Positions 6,916 to 14,442 of a stretch of DNA of 25,451 nt are shown piece by piece; positions within the stretch are counted from its first letter, which is position 1; the number at the start of each line of letters is the position of its first letter. Position numbers and translations under genes: made by a program. Below the pieces are notes generated by a model that worked only from the letters and a program-made list of their open reading frames with translations, had not been told where the DNA came from and made no database searches. Origin of the DNA: an uncultured Acetatifactor sp. GTDB lineage: Bacteria; Bacillota; Clostridia; Lachnospirales; Lachnospiraceae. Location: the NCBI GenBank assembly GCA_910585805.1, contig CAJUFB010000056.1, positions 1-25,451 on the forward strand. Reading direction: 5' to 3'.

Positions 6916-7935
6916 TTACAGCGATCTCCGCCTGCCGATGAGAGCAATCAGAAAGGGAGCGCCCAGAACACTGGTAAAGATGCTCACCGGCAGTTCCACA
7001 GTGGAGACGCTGCGGGCCAGGATATCTGCTCCCAGAAGCAGGATTCCTCCCAACAATCCACTCAAAAGCATGGTGCCCTGGCGGTTGTCTCTGGTGAGAA
7101 GCCTTGCGCCGTGGGGAGCCAGCAGTCCCACAAAGCTGATCAGTCCGGTGAGGCTGACCACGGAGGATACGGTGAGGGTGGCGGTAAGCAGTACCAGAAG
7201 ACGCAGCTTTCCCACGCTGACGCCTAACATTTTCATCTCCCCCTCCTCACCGGACAGAAGAATGATCTGGCGGTGGAGCAGGAAGAGGAGGACAAGACAC
7301 AGGAGGCAGAGCAGGAGATTGCCTCCCAGGGAATGAAGATTGACTGCGTTGAGACTGCCCATAATCCAGTATTCGATGGAAGCCAGTTCCCGTTCCGGGT
7401 CCGCGGTGAGCTTGAGACACATCAGCGCCGTCTGGGCCAGGGCATGAACCGCAATCCCGGCCAGGACAATGGAGGTGTTTCTGCCGGTTTGGTCCAGAGC
7501 GGAGAGAAGGAGCACAATGACCACCGCAGACAGTGCGCCTGCAAAGGCAGATGCGGTTACCGCCGCAGAGCCGGAGAGAAACAGGATGCCTGCCGCCGCC
7601 CCTGCACTGGCTCCGGAGGAAACGCCGATGATATCCGGCGAGGCCAGGGGATTGCGGAATACGGTCTGATAGACGAAGCCCGATACCCCCAGGGCAAAGC
7701 CGCCCAGAAGGCCCACAACCGTCCGGCTGAACCGCAGATTCAGGAAAACCCGCCGCTGCAGCTCGTCTCCCCGAAGGAGCGCCTCCAGGGACAGGGGATA
7801 TCTGCCGGTGAACAGACTAAGGACAGTCAGGAGGGCCAGTAAAGCCAGGCAGATGATGCAAAATAATCTCGGATGGAAAGCTCTTTTCCTAGTTTTCGCT
7901 GTAGAGGAATCCGTAGAAATTTTCGTAATATTCAT
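6916..7935 (-). CDS. ABC transporter permease, FecCD/BtuC family
   Basis: 339-residue multi-span inner-membrane permease of the BtuC/FecCD importer family. After a basic N-terminus come repeated hydrophobic helices. The region LRFSRTVVGLLGGFALGVSG followed by QTVFRNPLASPDIIGVSSGA is the family's hallmark, including the cytoplasmic coupling segment near the C-terminal GLISFVGLLAPH. Length is normal. Its start overlaps the end of the substrate-binding gene by 47 bases; no other ATG lies nearby, so this start is kept. The neighbours give a complete class II importer (binding protein, permease dimer, ATPase). The family does not fix the substrate: Fe-siderophore, haem, B12 or molybdate are all possible. 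Context with a MocA-like gene makes molybdate/tungstate worth testing. Confidence 0.93.
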   Translation of the reverse strand: MNITKISTDSSTAKTRKRAFHPRLFCIICLALLALLTVLSLFTGRYPLSLEALLRGDELQRRVFLNLRFSRTVVGLLGGFALGVSGFVYQTVFRNPLASPDIIGVSSGASAGAAAGILFLSGSAAVTASAFAGALSAVVIVLLLSALDQTGRNTSIVLAGIAVHALAQTALMCLKLTADPERELASIEYWIMGSLNAVNLHSLGGNLLLCLLCLVLLFLLHRQIILLSGEEGEMKMLGVSVGKLRLLVLLTATLTVSSVVSLTGLISFVGLLAPHGARLLTRDNRQGTMLLSGLLGGILLLGADILARSVSTVELPVSIFTSVLGAPFLIALIGRRRSL

Positions 7936-9058
7936 TTATAATAGCCTCATTATCGGTTTCCGGGCACAAGTCGGGGTGCAGAATGCCGCTTAGCCACACA
8001 ATACCCAAAATGCTTCCGGGCACGGGGCTGTCCCAGGATTCGGCTTTGCCGGGCATCTGGTAAACATTGCCCTCTGCCACGGCGGCGCAGTCTGCCAGGT
8101 TGGGATCCGTCAGAACATCCTCCACAGTGTAGGCGGCGTCCGAGGCCAGGATGATATAGTCCGGATTCCAGTGCAGCAGCCGCTCGTAATCAATCTCCGC
8201 CCAATAGGCATCGGTAATTTCAGCGGCGGCATTGATGCCTCCTGCCCGGCGTATCAGATCGGACTGGTACATGGCGTTTCCGGCAGTGGACAGCAGACTG
8301 GAATTCCCTGCCAGGTAGACGGTGGGGGCGTTCGCTGTGCCTAACAGCCCGGAGAGGCGTTCCTCCTGGGCGGCGGTGAAATTCAGCAGTTCCCGGGTCC
8401 GTGTCCGTGTGTCGGTTGCCTCCGCAATCAGATGTATCATTTCGGTGAGCAGTTCCTGGTTTTCCGGATTTACCAGGAGTACGGGAAAGCCCAGTTCCGT
8501 CAGTGTTTCGGCGGCGTTTTTCAGTTTTATGGGGAGGATAACCAGGTCGGGTTCCAGTGCGGCGCAGCCTTCCAGGTCAAATTCCTTTGCGGAACCTACA
8601 TTGGGCAGGTCCAGGAGGGCGGGCGCGCTGAGCCGGTAAATAGGCCGGGAATCGGCTTTGGCTTCTATACCTACTATGTTGTCTTCTAAATTCAGGGCAA
8701 TCAGGAGACTAGTGGAGATATAGTAGCCGCTGACCAGGCGTTTCGGTTCGGATGCAAGAGTTACCTCCCGGCCGGCCTGGTCCGTCAAGGTAACCGGGTA
8801 TTGAACCTCGTATTCCGGCTGTTCAGTTCCTGGGGCAGGTTCGGAGGAAGCAGAGGCGCTGTGGGAGGGAGAATTATCCGGGGTCTGGGAGGCAACCCCG
8901 GGCACGGACGCTTCCGGGTCCTGGGAGGAAGCATCCGCCGGGGACTGCCCCGAGGTCTGGGGAGTATCGTCTGTCCTGCCGCAGGCCGCGGTGAATAGCA
9001 GCATGGCCAGGGCAAGCAGCAGGGAAAGTATCTTTTTCGTGCTGAAAGTCTTATTCAT
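7889..9058 (-). CDS. ABC transporter substrate-binding lipoprotein, FecB/BtuF (cluster A-II) type
   Basis: 389-residue exported lipoprotein. The N-terminus has KK, a hydrophobic core (LSLLLALAMLLF) and lipobox FTAAC with Cys26, so it is anchored to the outer face of the membrane. Residues about 31-75 are a Ser/Pro/Ala-rich linker. The rest is a helical-backbone-type binding protein: YPVTLTDQAGREVTLASEPK is the usual opening strand, and DLEGCAALEPDLVILP and HWNPDYIILASDAAY are typical. The family captures iron chelates, corrinoids, or molybdate (MolA). AGGAG sits 8 bases before the ATG, and a good minus-strand promoter is at 9101-9129. It is the first gene of the importer-MocA operon. Confidence 0.92.
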   Translation of the reverse strand: MNKTFSTKKILSLLLALAMLLFTAACGRTDDTPQTSGQSPADASSQDPEASVPGVASQTPDNSPSHSASASSEPAPGTEQPEYEVQYPVTLTDQAGREVTLASEPKRLVSGYYISTSLLIALNLEDNIVGIEAKADSRPIYRLSAPALLDLPNVGSAKEFDLEGCAALEPDLVILPIKLKNAAETLTELGFPVLLVNPENQELLTEMIHLIAEATDTRTRTRELLNFTAAQEERLSGLLGTANAPTVYLAGNSSLLSTAGNAMYQSDLIRRAGGINAAAEITDAYWAEIDYERLLHWNPDYIILASDAAYTVEDVLTDPNLADCAAVAEGNVYQMPGKAESWDSPVPGSILGIVWLSGILHPDLCPETDNEAIINEYYENFYGFLYSEN

Positions 9059-9100
9059 TGCAATCTCCTTATCGTTATCGTTTTAAAATACAATGGTATT

Positions 9101-9129
9101 ATTATAGCAATTTATCTTTTCAAAAGCAA
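9101..9129 (-). promoter_or_regulatory. Promoter of the importer/MocA operon
   Basis: On the minus strand, TTGCTT (9129-9124), a 17-base spacer, and a perfect TATAAT (9106-9101). The leader between it and the ATG carries two direct copies of a GATAAC/GATAAG hexamer (about 9070-9083). That could be a regulator site, but it lacks the symmetry of a full Fur box. Confidence 0.7.
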
Positions 9130-9180
9130 TGCAGGTTTGTTTCATGAAGAATAATTGAGAATAATAAATACGGCATTTTT

Positions 9181-9229
9181 ACGAGGGTTATGGAAGTTAT
9201 ACAAATTTTCCATAACCTTCGACTTTTTT
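9181..9229 (+). terminator. Hairpin plus T-tract in the divergent intergenic region
   Basis: A 14-base arm CGAGGGTTATGGAA (9182-9195) pairs with TTCCATAACCTTCG (one mismatch) around a 12-base loop and is followed closely by TTTTTT on the plus strand. It has terminator form but no plus-strand gene in front. It may insulate the divergent promoters or end an undetected short transcript. Confidence 0.5.
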
Positions 9230-9260
9230 GCCCTGTAGAGGTATAATATCTATATAGTAT
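9218..9260 (+). promoter_or_regulatory. Promoter with operator-like palindrome, site 1
   Basis: TTCGAC (9218-9223), an 18-base spacer, then TATAAT (9242-9247). The segment 9241-9260, read on the minus strand, matches 16 of 20 bases of the perfect palindrome at 9417-9436, and both cover a -10 box. This implies one repressor acting at both promoters. Confidence 0.6.
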
Positions 9261-9295
9261 AGACATTATACCACCTATACAGAAGGGAGGATATT

Positions 9296-9416
9296 ATGGC
9301 GGCAACAGAAAAGAGATACCCGGACTGGGTGCTGGAACAGCGGGGTTATTATAAAAAAATTTCAGGCGCTTCGTGAAACAACTCTGGGACAGCAGAATTT
9401 CGTGGTTGACATATAA
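9296..9416 (+). pseudogene. Short broken ORF, possible transposase remnant
   Basis: A good ribosome site (AAGGGAGG at 9283-9290) precedes an ATG at 9296. The reading frame gives only 26 residues beginning MAATEKRYPDWVLEQR and stops at 9376. A second frame (9360-9416) continues with FQALRETTLGQQNFVVDI. The opening resembles the start of IS1634-type transposases (EK-x-YPDW), so this may be the two ends of a gene with its middle deleted. The evidence is thin; it could equally be a leader ORF for the transporter operon downstream. Confidence 0.3.
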
Positions 9417-9436
9417 ATACTATAGAGATATAGTAT
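9406..9436 (+). promoter_or_regulatory. Promoter and operator (site 2) of the secreted-peptide/FtsX transporter genes
   Basis: A perfect TTGACA at 9406-9411, a 17-base spacer and TATAGT at 9429-9434. A perfect 8+8 palindrome, ATACTATA-GAGA-TATAGTAT, covers 9417-9436 and overlaps the -10, the normal place for a repressor. No regulator gene for it is seen in the window. Confidence 0.75.
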
Positions 9437-9467
9437 ATTTGTAACTATTCAATAAGAGGAATGTTTT

Positions 9468-9850
9468 ATGAGGAGAAATGTTGCAAGAAATTTATCTTTT
9501 GCCCTTGTGTTGGCATTGATGCCGTTGGCCTTTCCTACGAAGGCAGCGGCAGCGCATGTTCATGATTATGCGGTGACAACGAATATGGATGGGTAAATAA
9601 CGATTACCACAGTGTGACCGAGGTTCACACCCATCTCTGTAGCTGTGGCGCTATGTACAGGGAACATCATAATAAGCCAAATGAAGGGCATACGCCTACG
9701 GGAAGCGGAGTGTACGAGGGATCTTATTTGGGAGAAGGCGGAAAAAGCTATGATACTTATCGATACACATGCAGAAACTGTAAGAGTACATACAGAAAAT
9801 CGATGGTTTCCAGTTTTAAATCTGTAGTGGAAGAAGAGGTGGAGGAATAG
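9468..9850 (+). pseudogene. Small secreted Cys/His-rich protein, interrupted by a 1-base frameshift
   Basis: The frame from ATG 9468 encodes a clear signal peptide (MRRNVARNLSFALVLALMP, then cleavage near TKAAAA) and continues HVHDYAVTTN before stopping at 9596. The -1 frame carries straight on from about 9581 as EYGWVNNDYHSVTEVHTH, CSCG, and later YTCRNCKSTYRKS, ending in VVEEEVEE at 9850. Adding one base near 9580-9590 restores a single protein of about 127 residues with CxC and CxxC pairs suited to metal binding or disulfides. Ribosome site AAGAGGA lies 8 bases before the ATG. I do not recognise the family. It sits between a regulated promoter and two FtsX-type permeases plus ATPase, so an exported peptide, bacteriocin-like product or sensor partner of that transporter is plausible. 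The break could be mutation or assembly error. Confidence 0.65.
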
Positions 9851-9892
9851 GAACGGCGCCTCTCAGAGCGCTGATAAGCATTGGGGGATTTT

Positions 9893-11920
9893 ATGAGAGC
9901 GATTGTACAAATGGTTCGTCAGCCGTGGAAAAGTCTCTCGGGTCTTGTCTTATGTGCCCTTGCGGCGGCAATTCTTGTGATTGGCGGGGGACAGTATTAT
10001 GCGACAACCCTGACTCGTGCAAATCTGGATGACAGGTATGATACACTTGCCCTGCCTTCAGAGCAGTATCTGTATGAACAGAAGGGGAGTAGTGTAACGC
10101 GTTTTTCATCATTACCGGAAGAATATCAGAGGTGGGTGGCGGAGGTGATCCGCACCCGCCCCGATCTGGTCAGAGGAGAAGCATATGCAGGGGGACTTTC
10201 TGCATATATCCCGGATATGGCGCCGGATAATTTTTCCCAACATGAAGAGGGCGTGTACCAGGAAGGCTACAGCGACGGGATTCCTTATCGCTGTGCTGTC
10301 CTTGAGGTGACGTTGACCGGGGTGGGAAGGCTTCCGTATGAGGGCGACATTATCCGTTATTCATCTGGCGATTCGGATGAAATGGAGATACGATATAGTG
10401 TTTCGTGGTTCTGCACAGGGACCATAGACCGGGCTGTCGGACTGGAGCAGGGCTTTGCGTCCCCGGAGGGGAAAACCATTGCGCTGATGGTCAGGGCCTG
10501 TGACGAGGATGCGCTGGAAGCCCTGCAGTTGGAGGAGGGCGGGCGCTATCTGGTCTATGGGATGGACTATTCCGATGTCAGGGGAAAAGAGAAGCGGGAG
10601 TTATACTGGGCTTTCGGGGAGAACTTTGCGGAACTGTTGGGCACCGGGCTGTCGGAGGAAGGGTTTGACGAGAAGGTAGACTGCTTCATGACAGTCTGTG
10701 ACTATAGTTCCCTTGCTTCACACGCCCCGGATGGGAATGGGGAGTTTATTGTTTCCCAGGAAAATAGAAATCATTATCAGAGGATTCCGGATCCCGACGG
10801 AACAACCAAGATTGATCTTGTTCCATCGGAAGCATATGTTCCGGACTACTGCGTTCCAACTATGGCAAAGCTGAAGGGCGGGGCGGAGGATTATCTGGCA
10901 TCGGAAGAGGGTTTTCTTTGGCGGCAGGCCCTGGAGGAAATGGAGATCAGCAACCACGGTTTCCCGGTACTGGCGGTGGAGAAGCCAGGGCATCAGGCGG
11001 CGTTCGCCAGAGAGCAGGCCCGTATTGTGGAAGGCAGGGACTTTACAGAGCAGGAACGAAGAGACGGGAGCAGGGTCTGTATCCTGTCCCAGTCCCTGGC
11101 GGAGGCCAATGGTCTGAAGACAGGGGATATAATTGACATGCGCTACTATGCCTATGATTATAATATCCAGGCGCAGCGCACAAATATGCTGTCCACTTCC
11201 TTTCCAAGCGCAGCAATCTATTCCAGAAGCGCGGGCTTCCTTACGGAGACGGAAGGCTACCGGATTGTGGGACTGTACCGGCAGGACAATGCATGGCAGA
11301 ACGGCATGGATCCTTACGGCTTTACGCCCAATACGATTTTTGTGCCCAAGTCTTCCGTTTCCTGTGAAATGATGATGCGCAACTCGGGAGTCTACTATTC
11401 CATGCTGCTCCAAAACGGAAAGAAGGAAGAATTTGAACAGCTGCAGGAAGAAGCCGGTTATCCTGATCTGTACATCTGCATAGACCAGGGATACAGCCAG
11501 ATTGTTTCCGCGTTGGAAGAATACCAATCGGTCTCGGCAGGCGCCCTTTGGATCGGGGTTGCCGCGTCAGGGGCGGTTATGGCATTGTTCCTGATCCTGT
11601 TTCCGCTGCAGCAGGGGCGGGCGGTGGGGCTGATGAATGCCATTGGCGCCCGCAGGCGGGAAAGGATCCGGTATATCTTTGGAAGCTCCGCCTGTATCCT
11701 GGTTCCGGGAGCCGTCCTTGGTGGGATCTGCGGCGGGCTGGCCTGGAAGCAGGTGACGGCCCGGCTGATGGAATCGGTAAGCGTGGCAATCCCCCTGGAA
11801 GCCAATACGATGGTCATGTCGGCGGTTTTCGTGGCAGTTTTTCTGGTATTGGCGTTGGCAGCGTTACTGGCGGCAGCCCTGGCCCTGACAGGGGAAAAGG
11901 GTTTGAAGAAGAGAAAGTAG
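9893..11920 (+). CDS. MacB/FtsX-type ABC transporter permease (large)
   Basis: 675-residue membrane protein with MacB/FtsX topology: one N-terminal span (about residues 13-35), a very large extracytoplasmic domain (about 40-535), and a C-terminal FtsX domain with three spans (near ALWIGVAASGAVMALFLILF, ILVPGAVLGGICGGLAW and VFVAVFLVLALAALLAAAL). The motif GLMNAIGARRRERIRYIF between the first and second C-terminal spans is the FtsX cytoplasmic coupling region. Such proteins act by mechanotransmission rather than classical transport, exporting peptides or lipoproteins or signalling. The start at ATG 9893 is preferred over an in-frame TTG at 9881 because GGGGGA lies just ahead of it. It is followed after 12 bases by a second permease and then the ATPase. 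Confidence 0.85.
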   Translation: MRAIVQMVRQPWKSLSGLVLCALAAAILVIGGGQYYATTLTRANLDDRYDTLALPSEQYLYEQKGSSVTRFSSLPEEYQRWVAEVIRTRPDLVRGEAYAGGLSAYIPDMAPDNFSQHEEGVYQEGYSDGIPYRCAVLEVTLTGVGRLPYEGDIIRYSSGDSDEMEIRYSVSWFCTGTIDRAVGLEQGFASPEGKTIALMVRACDEDALEALQLEEGGRYLVYGMDYSDVRGKEKRELYWAFGENFAELLGTGLSEEGFDEKVDCFMTVCDYSSLASHAPDGNGEFIVSQENRNHYQRIPDPDGTTKIDLVPSEAYVPDYCVPTMAKLKGGAEDYLASEEGFLWRQALEEMEISNHGFPVLAVEKPGHQAAFAREQARIVEGRDFTEQERRDGSRVCILSQSLAEANGLKTGDIIDMRYYAYDYNIQAQRTNMLSTSFPSAAIYSRSAGFLTETEGYRIVGLYRQDNAWQNGMDPYGFTPNTIFVPKSSVSCEMMMRNSGVYYSMLLQNGKKEEFEQLQEEAGYPDLYICIDQGYSQIVSALEEYQSVSAGALWIGVAASGAVMALFLILFPLQQGRAVGLMNAIGARRRERIRYIFGSSACILVPGAVLGGICGGLAWKQVTARLMESVSVAIPLEANTMVMSAVFVAVFLVLALAALLAAALALTGEKGLKKRK

Positions 11921-11932
11921 CGAGGAACAGCT

Positions 11933-13111
11933 ATGGGTTATACATGGATACGTTGCAGACGGAGTCCTCTTTTCACAGCGGCGGTCTTTCTGTTTTCCGG
12001 ACTGATCGCGTTGGCGCTTGGCAGCCTGCAAAGGGGGCTTCTTTCCGCCCAGAGCCATTATGATGAAATTTACCGGCAGATCAGGGTGGCCTGCACGGTT
12101 ACAAACCTGACCGGGGAACAGTCCAATTACCTGAATATTCCGCCCCGGATCCATGCCCTGTTTACGGAAGGCACGGGATCCGGCCCTGACGGGCTTGCCG
12201 ATCTTCTGGGGGACGTACAGATCAAGGGGGCTCTGCAGTTTAGTTGGGAGGGAAGGGAATTTACGCTTGCGGGAGTTACTGCGCTTCAGGCGGATCCCAA
12301 TCTTTGGCCGGAGAACGGATGCGCCATATTCTGGAACGAGGGCGCGGGGGACTGGGTCTTTGCAGGGAAAGAACTTAAGTGCCTGGTTTCCGAGGAACTG
12401 ATGAAGGAACTCAGGGACAGGGAATTCCCGGAGGATTCCTTCGCGATCCATTTAGAAGCGGGAGACTTGTGGGGAAGGGAGTATGACGTGGAGCTTGAGA
12501 TCGCGGGCACATATGCGGGAGAAGCGGAAAAAACAATTTACTGCCCATGGGAGGCCTACCTGGAGATCTGCCAAAACGCCATGCGGGGTGCAATAGCGGA
12601 TTCCCTGTCCGCCACGCTGAAAGACAATGGGGATCTGGAGAGGCTTCGGGAAAGGGCAGGGCAATGGTTTGCCGTTCCGGATGCCAGGCTGTCCGGCGCG
12701 TACGAAAGCGAAGGCTTTTCTTTCGCCCTGGATATCAATGACGCCTGGCTGGAAAAGGCGCAGCAGGATCTGAAAAACAGTATGGCGGTAAACAGGATTG
12801 CGGCTGCTTCCATATTTGCCTTATCCGCCGGCGCCGGTGCGGTTGTTGGATTTTTGACCATCCGAAGCAGGAAGCATGAGATTGCCCTGCTTCGGACTCT
12901 GGGAACGACAAACCGGGGCATTTACGGGTCTTATGCCATGGAACAGGCTTTGTGCGTGGTTTCCGGCATAGCTGCAGGAGGAGCGGTTTTCCGATGGCAG
13001 CCGCCGTATCAGCTTTGCCTGTTTGCCGTGTTTTATCTGGCGGGGCTTTCCGTTATGCTCTGGATTTATCTTCGGAAAAATCTGCTTACCGTTATGAGGG
13101 AGGAAGAATGA
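11933..13111 (+). CDS. FtsX-type ABC transporter permease (small)
   Basis: 392-residue partner permease of the same topology. A first span near residues 13-32 (LFTAAVFLFSGLIALALGSL) is followed by an extracytoplasmic domain of about 250 residues. A C-terminal FtsX domain begins at IAAASIFALSAGAGAVVGF, followed by RSRKHEIALLRTLGTTNRGI, the typical coupling segment (I/V-x-L-L-R-x-x-G), and two more spans. A heterodimer with the larger permease is expected, powered by the ATPase starting 1 base after this gene's stop. GAGGAA precedes the ATG at about 6 bases. The third C-terminal loop is short relative to the large partner. Substrate is unknown. Confidence 0.85.
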   Translation: MGYTWIRCRRSPLFTAAVFLFSGLIALALGSLQRGLLSAQSHYDEIYRQIRVACTVTNLTGEQSNYLNIPPRIHALFTEGTGSGPDGLADLLGDVQIKGALQFSWEGREFTLAGVTALQADPNLWPENGCAIFWNEGAGDWVFAGKELKCLVSEELMKELRDREFPEDSFAIHLEAGDLWGREYDVELEIAGTYAGEAEKTIYCPWEAYLEICQNAMRGAIADSLSATLKDNGDLERLRERAGQWFAVPDARLSGAYESEGFSFALDINDAWLEKAQQDLKNSMAVNRIAAASIFALSAGAGAVVGFLTIRSRKHEIALLRTLGTTNRGIYGSYAMEQALCVVSGIAAGGAVFRWQPPYQLCLFAVFYLAGLSVMLWIYLRKNLLTVMREEE

Positions 13112-13112
13112 G

Positions 13113-13775
13113 ATGGGTATCACATTGAAGTCGGTTTCCTACAGCTATCAGGGAAAGTATCAGACAGTCAGGGCAGTAAATGATGTCTCTTATGATTTTG
13201 GCGGAGGTAAGGTATATACGATCATTGGCAAGTCCGGTTCCGGAAAGACAACGCTGCTTTCCCTGATGGCAGGCCTGGACCTGCCTGTGGAGGGGGAGAT
13301 TGTTGTGGACGGCAAATCCACCAAAGACTGGGACAGGAACCAGATGCGCAGGGATGTGGTTTCGGTAATCTATCAGAATTACAACCTGTTCCCTTTGCTT
13401 ACGGTACAGGAGAATATCCGGTATCCCTTAAGCCTGAAAAAGATGCCGAAAAAGGAAGCCATAGCCGCTTCCAGGGAGGCAAGGGCAAGGGTAGAATTGC
13501 CGGAGTCCTATGACAGGCGTTTTCCCAGACAGCTTTCGGGGGGCGAGCAGCAGCGGGTGGCCATCGCGCGGACCCTTGCCCAGGGGTGTAAGATTATCCT
13601 TGCGGACGAGCCTACGGGAAATCTGGATTCGGCCAATTCCCGGAATATTGTAGATATTTTCTGCAGCCTGGCCCATGATGATGGCTGCACCGTGATTATC
13701 ATTACGCATGATATGGCGGTAGCCGAGCGCTCTGATGTTGTTATTCGGATGGGGGACGGAAAGTTTTCTTTATGA
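13113..13775 (+). CDS. ABC transporter ATP-binding protein, LolD/MacB type
   Basis: 220-residue ATPase of the LolD/MacB/FtsE group. Walker A GKSGSGKT is at 39-46, Q-loop Q88, signature LSGGEQ at 141-146, Walker B with extended LADEPTGNLD at 163-172 (the TGNLD is diagnostic of this group) and switch His at 199. All catalytic residues are present. It drives the two FtsX permeases in the same operon. The start is 1 base after the preceding stop, with GAGGGAGGAAG as ribosome site inside the permease gene. A terminator follows at 13825, so the operon runs from the promoter at 9406 to here. Confidence 0.93.
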   Translation: MGITLKSVSYSYQGKYQTVRAVNDVSYDFGGGKVYTIIGKSGSGKTTLLSLMAGLDLPVEGEIVVDGKSTKDWDRNQMRRDVVSVIYQNYNLFPLLTVQENIRYPLSLKKMPKKEAIAASREARARVELPESYDRRFPRQLSGGEQQRVAIARTLAQGCKIILADEPTGNLDSANSRNIVDIFCSLAHDDGCTVIIITHDMAVAERSDVVIRMGDGKFSL

Positions 13776-13824
13776 AAAAGAAGCGCGCAGGGATTAGGAT
13801 TGAACAGGCGGTGTGGCAGTAAAC

Positions 13825-13850
13825 AGGATTGGAGTATTCCAGTCCTTTTA
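13825..13850 (+). terminator. Terminator of the FtsX transporter operon
   Basis: Stem AGGATTGGA / TCCAGTCCT (one wobble) with a GTAT loop, followed by TTTA. Confidence 0.75.
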
Positions 13851-13961
13851 TTGTGCATTTTTCGTCCAACACAGGATAAAACCTGTTTTGTCGAAAGCTA
13901 TGGGCAGAATACAAATATTCCGGAACCCGGAAGAGGATGCTGAATCGACATGGCGCTCCCC

Positions 13962-13990
13962 TTGCGTGACAGGCAGATTTCTGCTATAAT
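13962..13990 (+). promoter_or_regulatory. Promoter ahead of the molybdenum-hydroxylase genes
   Basis: TTGCGT at 13962-13967, a 17-base spacer, and TATAAT at 13985-13990 with TGC extended -10. A long, T-rich leader of about 100 bases follows, then a small ORF (14098) and the FAD subunit (14443). I could not assign a known riboswitch to the leader. Confidence 0.7.
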
Positions 13991-14097
13991 TGCGTTAGCT
14001 TTTTACGAGGTTTTTGTGATTTTCTTTGTTCCAGTGACGGGTTTCTGTTTCTGCATGGCTTTTTTTCTATCCCCAGGTATCTCATGATGAGCGGGTG

Positions 14098-14358
14098 ATG
14101 TTTCTGGCTGGAACTGTAATGTTCGGCGTTCTCGTAGCATTTGCTGTCTACCGCATATTCTGTTTGGGACTGGTCTGGGTGGAGTATGATATACCCGCAG
14201 AGAGGGGTATCGGTTTCGTTGGGAGGAAATACCGGCAGAGAAAGATCCCTTTGAACCGTCTTTTGAGAGGTTATAAAGATTTCGAAAAAACACTGGAACT
14301 GACCGGGGGGCTGCGTCGGATCGGTGTAAAGACACAGGAAGAGTGCTTCCGTTATTGA
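14098..14358 (+). CDS. Hypothetical small single-span membrane protein
   Basis: 86 residues: an N-terminal hydrophobic stretch (FLAGTVMFGVLVAFAVY) predicted as one membrane span, then a basic cytoplasmic tail containing FVGRKYRQRKIPLNRLL. Not recognised. The ribosome site is weak (GAGCGGG before the ATG), so translation is uncertain. The codon choice looks normal for the surrounding genes. It lies between the hydroxylase promoter and the FAD-subunit gene in the same direction and may be transcribed with them. Confidence 0.4.
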   Translation: MFLAGTVMFGVLVAFAVYRIFCLGLVWVEYDIPAERGIGFVGRKYRQRKIPLNRLLRGYKDFEKTLELTGGLRRIGVKTQEECFRY

Positions 14359-14442
14359 AGGTAGATGTGGGAATGGTCTAATGGCCTGACAAAAGGCATC
14401 CACTAAAGCAATCCAATAAGGAAAGGAAAAGGAGAATCCGTA

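Noticed and set aside
9468..9850. Programmed -1 frameshifting in the secreted-protein gene
   Set aside because: No slippery heptamer followed by a convincing stem is visible at 9575-9596; a plain 1-base loss is simpler.
13991..14097. Molybdenum-cofactor riboswitch in the hydroxylase leader
   Set aside because: I could not match the conserved Moco RNA elements; the leader is T-rich with no strong nested stems.
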